A stretch of DNA of 35,417 nt from NCBI GenBank assembly GCA_013423325.1, contig BLJB01000256.1, forward strand, positions 1-35,417. The letters run 5' to 3'. Origin of the DNA: Usnea hakonensis (lineage: Eukaryota; Ascomycota; Lecanoromycetes; Lecanorales; Parmeliaceae). The translations under genes and the position numbers were made by a program. The notes below the pieces were generated by a model. The model did no database searches, was not told the DNA's origin, and saw only the letters and a list, made by a program, of their open reading frames with translations. The number at the start of each line of letters is the position of its first letter. Positions within the stretch are counted from its first letter, which is position 1. Shown here piece after piece: positions 22,837 through 32,959 of this stretch.

Positions 22837-23511
22837 CTAGCAATGACGCTTCTTGATGGTCGTGCAATACCTGCATTTACCGGCCTTCAGAACCCCATCC
22901 TCCTGCTTCTCCACTCTCCATGAAGTCGTTGCATACCCAATCACATCATTGACAGGCATCTTGCCGTCAAAGAAGAGCTTGTTAACTCGAAGGTCACCGT
23001 CTGATGCTTCGTGGGCACCAATGGGATAGGCGTGTTCCTGCAGAGCCAGGCCCAGCACCCCAATCAGCCCGTTGGCTCGAAGTAAGGAACTCCAAGAATC
23101 CAAGAAAGCTTCATCGAGCGAAGAAATATCAAGAGGGTGATTCTCGTAGCTGAATTCATAGGGGACCGCTACTCCGTTATCGTTGATGATGAAGTCTGTC
23201 GGCACGAACTCTCCATCCGCTGGGGGTTCAATACCATGGAGTGAAAGCACATCAAGAGGTAAAGTGCCGTCTTCCTGCGCAACAGTGGAGACTTTAGAAC
23301 TCTGTCCGTCAAACCCGACGACCATCTCACCATGACCGATGTTAAAGTGTTTGTGGACGAGGCGGATGTCATAACTCCGATGTAGGTCATGAGCAACTAA
23401 CAGGGAGGCAAGCCTGTCGATAACGCCGGGGCATGCACGAACACGTTCGTCAACCTCTTCAACCTCACTCAGACCGTTATACAAGGCTGAGAGACCGAAC
23501 ATGATAGCCAA
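22837..23511 (-). CDS. orphan fungal protein with Cys-rich C-terminus (224 aa)
   Basis: A single uninterrupted minus-strand frame runs from ATG at 23511 to TGA at 22837. The composition is normal and codon-like in a region surrounded by decayed DNA, so selection probably acts on it. The protein is acidic and soluble, with no signal peptide or membrane segment. It contains VHKHFNIGHGEMVVGFDGQ near residues 52-70 and ends KCRYCTTIKKRHC, a C-x2-C...H-C pattern that might bind metal. The HKHF...E..V pattern together with a terminal Cys/His group resembles a large family of uncharacterised ascomycete proteins that I remember only as hypothetical. No function is proposed. Confidence 0.65.
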   Translation of the reverse strand: MAIMFGLSALYNGLSEVEEVDERVRACPGVIDRLASLLVAHDLHRSYDIRLVHKHFNIGHGEMVVGFDGQSSKVSTVAQEDGTLPLDVLSLHGIEPPADGEFVPTDFIINDNGVAVPYEFSYENHPLDISSLDEAFLDSWSSLLRANGLIGVLGLALQEHAYPIGAHEASDGDLRVNKLFFDGKMPVNDVIGYATTSWRVEKQEDGVLKAGKCRYCTTIKKRHC

Positions 23512-23940
23512 ATAGGGTACTTTGCACCAATGGTATTATGATATATAAATGTTGAAGATGCCGAGTTAGAGGTGGACAATTCGATCTATTTATGATCCGC
23601 ACAGAGACGAGGTAAGGCTGTATTAATGTTAGAGTGATGTAGCAATGTGAGACTAGTAGTAGATAGATAGATATAATGAATATAGTATCTAAGTAGTAAG
23701 ACTAATTCTTAAAGAATCTAAAAGAGAGAGGGGGGGAATGGCCTCCTTAAGCATCTGTTGCTAAGACCTACGTCTACCAAGCTTGTTGGCTACGTTAGGC
23801 CTTAGCTAAGTAGTCGCTTAGCACAGGGCTCCCCTGAACCTAATAGAGGGATTTCGCACCCCCTGTCTCCGTAAATACAGGTTAATATAGTACGAAGTTT
23901 CTTCCAGACCATGCCATATATAGTTAGAGATGGGCCTCAA
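23512..23940. other. promoter of the orphan gene and transition into the transposon block
   Basis: This stretch holds the upstream region of the 224-aa gene and then a part rich in short direct repeats (agatagatagata, 23655-23675) and a G-tract (23728-23736). CA and TG dinucleotides are still present up to about 23930, so RIP-type change starts after this point. It could include a little-mutated transposon end (about 23755-23925) but no terminal motif proves that. Confidence 0.4.
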
Positions 23941-23946
23941 TATCTA

Positions 23947-24017
23947 CGCAGCCGCTAAATGCGGGCAGTACCTGCGTAGATTTACGTAGGTGCTACGTAG
24001 TATTATTAGCGGCTACG
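23947..24017. repeat. inverted repeat at the left edge of the transposon block
   Basis: cgcagccgctaa at 23947-23958 pairs with ttagcggctacg at 24006-24017 (11 of 12 positions). Between the arms are further palindromic tacgta/ctacgtag motifs. It could be the subterminal end of a DNA transposon or simply a stable hairpin. It coincides with the onset of RIP-type composition. Confidence 0.6.
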
Positions 24018-24594
24018 TAAATATTTATATATAAATTTACTTCGTACTTTACCGCTTTTAGGACCACTATTAGTAAAACGCGTCCTAGAAACACGCTATA
24101 ATATTACTAACGTTTTCAAGTTAAATATAGACGGAAACTAGATTTGCGCAGATAGGGGGAGTAAATACTATGACTAGAATCGTGAGAGTAGAAAGGATAA
24201 TAATATTTCTATACGAGTAAGCCTACCTAAATACTACTACTAACTAAGTACTACTACTATAGAAGCCTTCTATTATCTAAATCTAGAAGCTATATCTACG
24301 TCTTTTATAAGAATAGAATAAGAGCCCTAGCGACTACCTAGTAAGTATATAACGCGCTATTTAGTAGATATATAAAGGAAGCTATCTAGTAAGTATATAA
24401 AGTACTATCTCCCTTATAGATCTAGTAAAGCCTTATAGATCTAGTAAACTACTATAGACTTATAGATATATTATACTATCGGCTATACGCTAGTCTATTA
24501 GTAATAAGTATTATATTAATATTACTAAATCTAAAAAGTTCCTATCGAATTCGAAATTACTAATCGCTAATACTCGGCTATATTTAGGTAAATT

Positions 24595-24830
24595 ATCGAA
24601 TTAATAACCCTTTAAAAGAAACGCCTAAATACTACTTAATTAATAATATTTATTTCATAGATTATATAATATCCGCCTATCTAGTAACTATTATATACTA
24701 TTTATTCGATTTTTATCGAATTAGTAACTCTTTAAAAGAAATATTTAAATATTATCTAGTTAATAATACTTATATAATATCTATTTATTTAATAATTATT
24801 ATATACTACTCGTTTAGTTTCTATCGAACT
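24595..24830. repeat. tandem repeat, units of about 108-120 bp
   Basis: Units begin with atcgaa followed by ctagtaac-like sequence at 24595, 24715 and 24823, giving spacings of 120 and 108 bp. The second unit repeats the ccctttaaaagaaa, taattaataatatttat and taactattatatacta blocks of the first. The third is cut short. Differences are mostly transitions. Confidence 0.65.
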
Positions 24831-24899
24831 AGTAACTATATAGAAAAAGGAATACTTTATATAATAATAAAATACTAAGAATAACTATAATTTATATAA

Positions 24900-25700
24900 T
24901 ATATAATCTAATAATATTACTCTATTTTATATTTTAAGTAGTACTCTATAAATACTCTAATTTATATTTTAAAGTAGTAATCTAAAAATACTCTATTTTA
25001 TATTCTATATAATAATTTTAAAATACTTTATATTATATTCTATTATATACTCTTTAAATTTAATAATAGAATATAAAATAGAATACTATTAATTAATTAT
25101 TTTATACGCCTATACTAGCTACTTACATAGAATACTATTATAGTAGCGTTATAGAATATATACTAATAAATTAATAAATTAATAGTTTAATCCTCTTTAT
25201 TATTAAAATCTATTATTTAAAAATAATTTAAAAGTAGTAATATAAGACTTATAATAATTATAAAAGGTTAATTTATTTAAATATAATCTAATTAAGATAC
25301 CCTTTAATATACTATTCTATATTATAAATTATTTATAAAACCTTTATTAATATATTTAGAAAATAGACTTTCGGACTATATTTTTTAATCTAAAAATATT
25401 ATTAAAGACTATACTTTATATAACTTATATAATCTATTTTATATTCTAAATAGTATTTTAGAAATACTCTATTAATATTTTATTTTATATTCTAATTAAT
25501 ACTCTATTTTATATTCTAAATAATACTATATAAATACTCTATTTTATATTTTAAATAGTAATCTAAAAATAATCTATTTTATATTCTAATTAATAATCTA
25601 AAAATACTTTATATTATACTTTATTATATATCTTTTAAATTTAATAATAGAATATAAAATAGAATATTATTATAATAATATTATAGAATATATACTAATT
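24900..25700. repeat. duplicated segment built of short AT-rich units
   Basis: The segment 24900-25170 recurs at about 25430-25700 in the same orientation. Both contain several units of roughly 45-50 bp built on ctctattttatattct and tctaaaaatactcta, and both end with tttaaatttaataatagaatataaaatagaat and then tagaatatatactaa. It is a decayed minisatellite or a tandem-repeat region inside a retrotransposon. Confidence 0.6.
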
Positions 25701-25710
25701 TATTAATAAT

Positions 25711-26007
25711 TGTTACGAGTATAACTACTTATAGGGCTAAAGGAGATACGTAACCTTCTTTCTATTTAGGTTTAGCGCCTTAGTATCTCTTTACCTATAT
25801 ATCTTTCTTATATCTATATATGTTAGGACTGTAACTAGACATATGTTAATAGTGGTATGTAACGAGGATTCAATTGATGAGGAGGTAAAATCTATATACA
25901 GGTGTGAGAAAGATATATAGGTAGAGAGGTGTTAAGGCGCTAAACCCGAATAGGAAGGAGGTCACGTATCTCCTTTAGCCTTATAAGTAGTTATACTCGT
26001 AATATTA
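25711..26007 (-). repeat. 3' LTR of the Gypsy element, with long internal palindrome
   Basis: About 297 bp begin tgttacgag and end ctcgtaatatta. The arms 25712-25820 and 25893-26003 are inverted copies of each other around a centre of about 72 bp. A run of C follows at 26008-26018, which on the minus strand is a G-tract immediately before the repeat, as expected for a polypurine tract before a 3' LTR. The centre still has CA and TG, so it is less mutated than the internal region. Parts recur in the relic at 20053-20150. No second full copy lies in the window. Confidence 0.65.
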
Positions 26008-26020
26008 CCCCCCCCCCCTT
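26008..26020 (-). other. putative polypurine tract
   Basis: Eleven C followed by TT on the plus strand, that is AAGGGGGGGGGGG on the minus strand, sit directly upstream of the 3' LTR of the minus-strand Gypsy element. The position fits the plus-strand primer site of an LTR retrotransposon. Confidence 0.55.
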
Positions 26021-26589
26021 AGAAGGTATATCCGTATATCTTAAGAAATAATATCTATTATATATATAATATTATAGCTTTCTAGGGCTTCCTATATAAA
26101 GCGATTTAGTTATAGATTGGAGAAATAGTTAATAAAAAAGGTATTTTAGTATAGAATAATAATTTAATATTCGATTTAGGAGCGGAGAGGGAATTATCGA
26201 ATAAAGGCCTTCTATTAGCTAGATACTATTAAGCCGAACCGAGTCGAACCTAACCTTAATTACGGAGCCTTATTTGTGAACTTTCTCTAAAGAAATAGGG
26301 TTAAATACCGGAAGGTGATTTTAATATAGACTACTATCGACGATAGTAATACTCTAGGGGTAATACTAGTAGTATCGGAGGGTATTTAGATATATATTAA
26401 TAATAGGAGTATACGTAGTAGGCCCTATTTAATATAGATATTAAGAAGTTAGAGCCTTTAGTAGCTTCTTTTCGGGCTATAATTTATTAAAAAGGATCTA
26501 TATAACTCGAATCTATAAAAGTAGTCGAATAGCGCAATATCCGAGGTATTGCCAAATCGAAACTACTTTAATAGGGCTAAGTTTTATAT

Positions 26590-29500
26590 TAACGAGCGGC
26601 CTTTAGATATCGCTTATAGAACTCTTCGACGATCTCTTTAGTATTATCGAACTCTCCCTTATCTATATAATACTACTTGTTATCCCTTAGTATATCTATC
26701 TACTTAACTTTATACTATAGACGGCTATAGTAGTGGTAAGAGCCTAGTACGTTATCGATATTCTATTCGTTACCCTTTAGTAGGACCTTCGGCTTTGGCG
26801 GAGGTCTCTACTATCCCGGAAAAGGGTTATCGGGGTACTTCTAAAGATACTATAGGTAGAATACGTTATAGATCCGTTATATACGAGGGAGATCTAGGCG
26901 ATAGGCGGTACCGACTTACTAGATAATCTTATAGGGACCTAGTTATTTATCCTCTAGATCCTTATAAGGCCTCGTTATATTAATATATTTAGAAGATAAC
27001 TAAACTCTATTATTAATATTAAATAAGACTTCCTTATAATATTTATTCGCTTATCTTTTTATTACGATTTAGAAGGCCTCTAAGTATTTCTTATTATATT
27101 CTAGAATCTCTTCTATCTTCTTAGTAATATTTTCGGCCTTTAAGGCTTATAGTCTTTCCCTTATAGTCTCGTAGTTCGTTATATTAGAATTAAAGTTTAT
27201 ATAGGGGTTAAATCCTTTATTTATAAAGAAAGAAGTAAGAGAGATAGATAAGGCTATATTACTATTATTAGTAAACTCTACTATAGAGACCTACTTAATC
27301 TAATTATCTTATATATAATTATAAAAGATATAGAGACCTTTTTCGATATCCTAATTTACTCTCTTAGTCTACCTATCTATCTAAGGGTAGTAAGTAGTTA
27401 AGAGGTTAGCTTAGATTCTAAATTTTTTATATAGACTCTTTTATAAGATAGATATAAATTACGATCCTCTATCGGATATAATAGAGTTTAGAAGTCTATA
27501 AAGGCGGTAAAGATTCTATAGTAGGATCTAGATTAATAACTCGATCGAAGTACTATTATCGCCCTAGAAGTATAATACGTAATATCTCTTCTTCGTAAGG
27601 CGGTAGATAAGGGTATATATAATATTAAAACCTTCTAAAAGAGGGAGGCCGGTAATAAAATCTATAAATATATCTTACTAACGGGCTTATAGGATTAGTA
27701 GCGATACTAGTAATCTATTTATTTTACTCTAAGGCGATTTACTATATTAATAGTTATAATAATTAGCGATATATTATTTAATTATTACTATATAGCTAGG
27801 CTAATAGTAGTATTACTATAGAAGATCTACTATTCGTCTTATTTCGGGATAACTACTCGAAGGTTAGTTATAGATCTCGTTAAGTACTAAGATATATAGG
27901 GAGTCTAGAACCTATAATAGGCCTCTTTTAAAGAGAGCTCTATTTACTACTCGGTATTATTCGAGCTTGATTCTATATAGCTTGCGAGTATCGTTAGTAA
28001 CTACGTCTCTATACTCCTAATACCTAGGGTTATCTTTATTAGCCTAGTAAACGCGTTCGAATAGACCCGCTTTCTCCTCCGTAGCGCGGATATCGATATA
28101 GTCTAGTATTAGAATTATCTAATATTATTAATATAGTCTCTCGTCCTTCTAATCTATAGGGCGAGTATTTACTATTCTAATAAGGGCGTCCGCCTTCGAG
28201 TTACTTTTATCTACGCGGAAGATTATCTAGAAATTAAACTTAGATAGGATATCTAAATAATAAGCCTAATAGCGAGTAAGCTCCTTATTTTCTATAAAGG
28301 TCTTTAGGGTCTAGTAATCTATAAAGACCTAAATAGATAAATTAGTATACTCGGGTTTAAAGCGCTAGTATTTAAAGTATCTTATAATAGCTAGTAACTC
28401 TTTATTATATATATAATAGTTATACTCCGTAGGGACTATTATCTTACTATAGAAAGCTATTAGATAGAGTATATCTATATTATTATACTAGGATAGTATT
28501 CTATTAATAACGAAATTAGAAGTATTAATCTCGAGTATAATCTATTTTTTTTAAATTAAAGTACTTTAGTACTAGGGTATTAATAACTTACTTTTTAAGA
28601 CTCTTAAAGGCTTCTAAGTAGGCCTTATTCTATACGAATAGAGTATTCTTTCTAATAAGTTATACTAAAGGCTTTACTAGCTTTAAGAACTTATAAATAA
28701 AACGCCTATAGAAGTTAGTAAATTCGATAAACCCTTATACCTCTTTTAGATTTATAGGAGGAGGCTATTTAACGATAGCTTCTATCTTTTTAGAATCTAT
28801 TCGGAGCCCTTTACCTAATATAATAACGCCTAGAAAGACTATCTTTTCTATATTAAATTCGTACTTTTTAATATCTACTTATAGACCTATATCTCGAAGG
28901 CGAGAGAATACTTTTTAAATATAATCTTAGTACTCCTTCCTTAATTTACTATAAATAAGGATATTATCGAGGTATACCTAATAGAAATTATCTAGAAATT
29001 TCTATAATACCTCGTTAATATATTACTAGAAAGAGCTTAGTCTATTATTTAGTCTAAATAGAAGGACTTTATACTTATATAATCTTAGAGCTATTATAAA
29101 AGTAGTTAAATTTTTATTTTTAGGATCTATTCTAAGCTTATTAAATACTATAATAATATCTAAATAAGTAAAGTATTTATAGTCTATAATCTTTCTAATA
29201 ACCTCCTCTATAAGAGGGAGGGGATATTAATTATATTTAGTAAGAGTATTTAGTTTTTAGTAATCTATATAGAATTATAAGTTACTATTAGATTTTAATA
29301 TAAAGAGGATTAGTAATATATAAGGAGCTTTACTAGATATAATAAATCCCTTAGAAAGGTTTTTAGTAAGATACTCCTTAACTCGCTATATTTTATATAG
29401 GGATATATAGTATACTCTACTTTACGGGGGCTTTATATTAGAAGTAAGCTTAATCTTATAATTATAGGACTAGTAAAGAGGGAGCTTATTAGCCTAGATA

Positions 29501-29900
29501 CGATTAAAGATATCTCGAAAGTCCTAGTACTTAGAAGGAAGCTTTTTCTAAATCGCCTTAAGATCTATCTTAGATACTTTTATAGTATTTACTTTTAGAG
29601 TATCTAGGCGGTCCTTCTAATTAGCTAGAATAAGGGCGTTAATATCTTCTATAGATATAGCGAATAGCTATATCTCCTTAACTCTTATCTAGTAAGTAAG
29701 GAGGCCGAAGGTATCTATATTTATACTACGTATAGTAAAGGACTCTTTTTCTATCGAGGGTCATTCCCTCTAGAGGACCCTAGGGATAAACGGAATAGAT
29801 AAGATTTTAGTAATTCGCGCTTCCGGACTAGCCTTATTATTAGTAGGAAAGACTACCGAATCGGATTATATATTAAGTAAGACTCTATATTAGTTTATCT
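26590..29900 (-). pseudogene. Gypsy pol pseudogene (RT, RNase H, integrase, chromodomain)
   Basis: On the minus strand the domains follow in order. Reverse transcriptase occupies about 29420-28620, with YPLPLIEE and the catalytic block at 28948-28971 reading LDNILIYS, where family members have Asp-Asp. The tether VFSRLRDIGL and FLGVIILGKGLRIDSKKIEAI follow. RNase H is near 28560-28200 (TEYNYYIYNKELLAIIRYFKYW). The integrase core is at about 27670-27230 (FIDFITGLPLLEGFN, SIISDRGS, VEFTNN). A GPY-type motif LGPYKII lies at about 26920-26945, and a chromodomain-like tail (NIDNVLGS, EEFYKRYLKAAR) at about 26780-26590. Dozens of TAA/TAG codons interrupt it. The protease was not clearly located and probably lies near 29600-29900. 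Confidence 0.85.
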
Positions 29901-30699
29901 AGAGCTTACTAAAAATAATTATATACTATTCTAAATTAGTAATAAGTATAAAGATAGTTAATTCCTTATAAATATTAAATTCGAGATTAGATAAAAGTAG
30001 ATAAATAATAAGAGTTTTTAATATATTACTATTATACCTATATATATATTAAGGCTTAAAAAGAGATATAGATAAAATTTTAAATATAATATATATAGTT
30101 AAAATTATCCTCTTATTAATAAAATAGTATTTTATAATATTAATATTAATTAGAAAAGATATTTAGTACCTTTTTCTTTAGCTATATAATATACTTAGTA
30201 CTATAAAGGACTTTTTAGAAAATAGAGAAAACTTAGGTATAATTTAAAATAAGAGTATAAGATTATTTTTATTATTTTTAAAATAATATTTTACTTTAAT
30301 AATACCTCCTACTAAGCCTTTAATAGAGGATAATCTTTTTTTAACCTCTCTAAATTCTTATAATAGTCCGAATTAGAAGATCTATCTATTAAGATTTTAT
30401 AAATCTAAAGATCTTATTTATATAAGTTTAGATTATAGAAGTAAGTCTAATTATCTAGATAATTATTTATATAATATCTAGATTTATAATATTTAAAGTA
30501 GTTATTTTCGACTATATTCTTTATCTAAATAATATTATTTAATAAAGTTTATCTTATTAGACTATATATAAGTTTAAAAGCTATTCTTAATAGAGTAAAG
30601 ATAAATATTACTCTTTTTATACTTCTAGATTAATTCTTTTATAATAAGACCTTATTCTAATTTTCTTATATAATTCTCTATAAGTTATTTAGCTTTATT

Positions 30700-31330
30700 A
30701 TATACTTTTTAGCTTCTTTAAAAATAGTAAACTTAAATTACTAATTATTCTAAAGGATCTAGAGCCGGGTTACTATCTTATTATATAACTCCTTAATAAG
30801 AAGGTCTTCGTTATACTTTAAATAAAAAGAAAGTCTTTTAAAGTCTAAATAAAAGTTAATAAATTATATAGCCTCTATTTATAATATTATAAACTATTTT
30901 TAATAGTTTCGTTTATAATCTAAATTTTTAAATATAGTAGCGAGTTTATCTATAATATCTTAAATAATAAAAAAAGAGTTATTAGTATTAATCTTTTATT
31001 TAGAGTAAGTCTACTTTATAGCCTTTCTTTTAAGATATAAGAGTATATATTTAATATAGCTTTTATTATTATTCTAATAGTTCTTATTTATTTTTAATTT
31101 AATTATTATCTTATTCTTCTAATCCTCTTAGATAGAATCTATATTATTAATAAAGAGAGGAGGATCTAGATATTTTTAAAAACGCTTAATAGTAATTATA
31201 GAAGATAACTCTATACTATTTTAAATATTTTAAAATTATTCTAATTTAGAATTTATAAATATAAGATTCTCTTATATATTTATTAATTATTATATAGTAA
31301 ATTATTACTTTATAATCTTTTTTTTTAATA
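30700..31330 (-). pseudogene. Gypsy gag pseudogene, 5' truncated
   Basis: The minus strand around 31170-30740 reads LPDPPLFINNIDSI, then FINFYLDFKRLSFYLKYNEDLLIKELYNKI, matching the order of the capsid region of fungal Gypsy gag as I know it, with stops between. The start of gag and any leader or 5' LTR are missing on the high-coordinate side. The stretch 29900-30700, between gag and pol, is too mutated to read; a zinc knuckle was not found. Confidence 0.6.
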
Positions 31331-31360
31331 ACTAAAAGGTTTAAATATCTATATCTCTCA

Positions 31361-32880
31361 ATGGAGGGACGCTCATTCCAATCCATGGTTGACAGTGGCA
31401 ACGAGGCGTACGAAGCACGCAAGCGACTTGGGGTGGGAGCAGAGGGGAGCGGAGCAATCGATGGTGGTGGAGGTAAGGTGGTGGTGGGAGAAACGCGTCA
31501 AGAACACGCGACTCAGGCCCCCAACCAGCCGGTAGGGGGGGCGACTAATGGGAGGAGCCTCGGGAGAAGCCAGGCAAATAGGAAGGAACAAGCGAGTGAC
31601 GCTATCGCTACGTTGGAAGCTATCAAAAACACGCCGTTTAGAGAGCTTAGCGCGGCCGTGTGGGAGGCGTATACGAAGAACCTGGGAGGTACCTAGACCT
31701 TTATTAAAGGATAGCAAATCGACCTCGAAGCCTATACGTAGAGGGAAGCACGCAGGCCCTAGAGCCTAGCAGATAGTGGGGCGAGCACTCCGACCCTCCA
31801 GGGCTCCCCAGGGGGATGCTGGAGCAAAGGTAACCCCTTTACGGGGTTACCAATATAGAATACGAGGAGAGGGCTAGCAGCATAGGCCCAGAGGGAGATA
31901 ACGGAAGAGTCTAGACGGATAAGATAACTCCTAGTCAGAATAGAGGAGGAAGGGGAGAGGATATCTACTACGGGGGTAACTAGCGAGAACCTCGTCGCGT
32001 CCTTTAAGATAGTAGGATACGCGTTAGAAGATATCGTNNAGAGCGGGGATATAGAACTCTAGACGGCCAGCGCGAAGGCGAAGGAGCTACTAGAGGGAGA
32101 CCTAACCTGGGCTACTAAGAAATTCAAGACCGCGAAGGTAGTAAAGAGGACCTATACCGTAGTAGTATATAGGATAAGGATCGAGGCGATAGATACGGAG
32201 AATAAGGAAGCCGTAAAAAAGAAGATATAAGAGGATAACGGGAGACTATACTTAGGCCTAGACGTAGTGAAGGCGAAGTGGATGGCGAGCGCGAGGAGAC
32301 CGGCGCTAGGAGGGGGTAAGAAAAGGTACTCGTCGCTGATTATCGATGTTACTACGGAAGAAATGGCCTCCGGACTAGTGCTAAGAGGCCTAGTTAAGGC
32401 GGGGGAGGCGAAGGAGGTGTCGCACTATATATACGGAGCGGTATAGTGCTTCAATTACTAGGAGTAGGGCCATATAGCAGCCTACTGCAAAAATGAGACC
32501 AGATGTGCCGAGTGCAACTAGAAGCACGATACCAGGGAGTATAATAAGGTGGCTCCGGGGGCCCTTAGAGCATACGCGGCATGCGGCGGCAGGGGCTACG
32601 TAGCGTACTAGAGGATATACCCGAGAAAGAGGTAAGAGACCGAGAAGGTCGCGAGAAAGCTAATACTAAGGCTAACGACGACCTCTAACCTAGAAGGGGT
32701 AAGGCCTACCGAAGCGCCGAAGACTATTGACGGATTCACGGTAGTTCCGTCTAGGAAGAAGAGAATACGAGATACGACTAATACGGGAAGCGGTCGCGAA
32801 GAGGAAGACTCCGGGACGCTTAGGAGAGCTCCTAGAGTAGAAAGACTAGGAAGATTTATAATAAAGGAGGTTAGCTAAAT
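31361..32880 (+). pseudogene. LINE ORF1 (nucleic-acid-binding protein), interrupted
   Basis: An open frame of 111 codons starts at 31361 (MEGRSFQSMVDSGNEAYEARK) and ends at a TAG at 31694-31696. Reading on with stops, two zinc knuckles appear at 32447-32488 and 32504-32544. The first keeps C...G-H...C with Tyr in place of the second Cys (TGC to TAC). The second keeps C-x2-C...H but has Tyr at the fourth position. Stops within the knuckles replace expected Gln or Trp. ORF1 proteins of this clade bind element RNA. The frame around 32035-32040 is uncertain because of two N bases. Confidence 0.75.
32038..32039. other. two undetermined bases
   Basis: The sequence reads nn here, inside LINE ORF1. 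It may mark a collapsed repeat or unresolved difference between element copies in the assembly. Confidence 0.99.
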
Positions 32881-32959
32881 ATCGTTACGGATCCCGTCCG
32901 GGATAGGAACCTAGGGACTAACGGGGGTAGCCTAACTATCCGAGTCCTAGGAAGTCTAG

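Larger units (their letters stand above)
23940..25710. mobile_element. RIP-degraded AT-rich block, unclassified transposon remains
   Basis: 1.8 kb with extreme AT bias, almost no CA or TG, and retained CpG. All frames are closed. It contains a hairpin at its left end (23947-24017), short duplicated motifs (24338-24352 with 24386-24400; 24413-24429 with 24432-24448), a 108-120-bp tandem repeat (24595-24830) and a larger duplicated segment (24900-25170 and 25430-25700). It directly abuts the LTR at 25711. No coding domain can be read, so the element class is unknown. Confidence 0.65.
25711..31350 (-). mobile_element. Ty3/Gypsy chromodomain retrotransposon, RIP-inactivated, 5' end missing
   Basis: Read on the minus strand the element runs gag, (protease), reverse transcriptase, RNase H, integrase, chromodomain, polypurine tract and 3' LTR, the order typical of Ty3/Gypsy chromoviruses. 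Every domain is recognisable only through TAA/TAG codons that stand where Gln or Trp codons are expected. CA and TG are nearly absent while CpG is frequent. No 5' LTR is found; the sequence changes abruptly at about 31350 to an unmutated LINE reading frame. The element cannot encode any protein. Confidence 0.88.

Noticed and set aside
24240..31340. Protein-coding genes inside the AT-rich block
   Set aside because: All frames are closed by TAA/TAG; the only readable domains belong to the dead Gypsy element.
31373..31717. 114-codon minus-strand frame opposite LINE ORF1
   Set aside because: Shadow of the plus-strand ORF1, whose downstream zinc knuckles and ORF2 fix the orientation.
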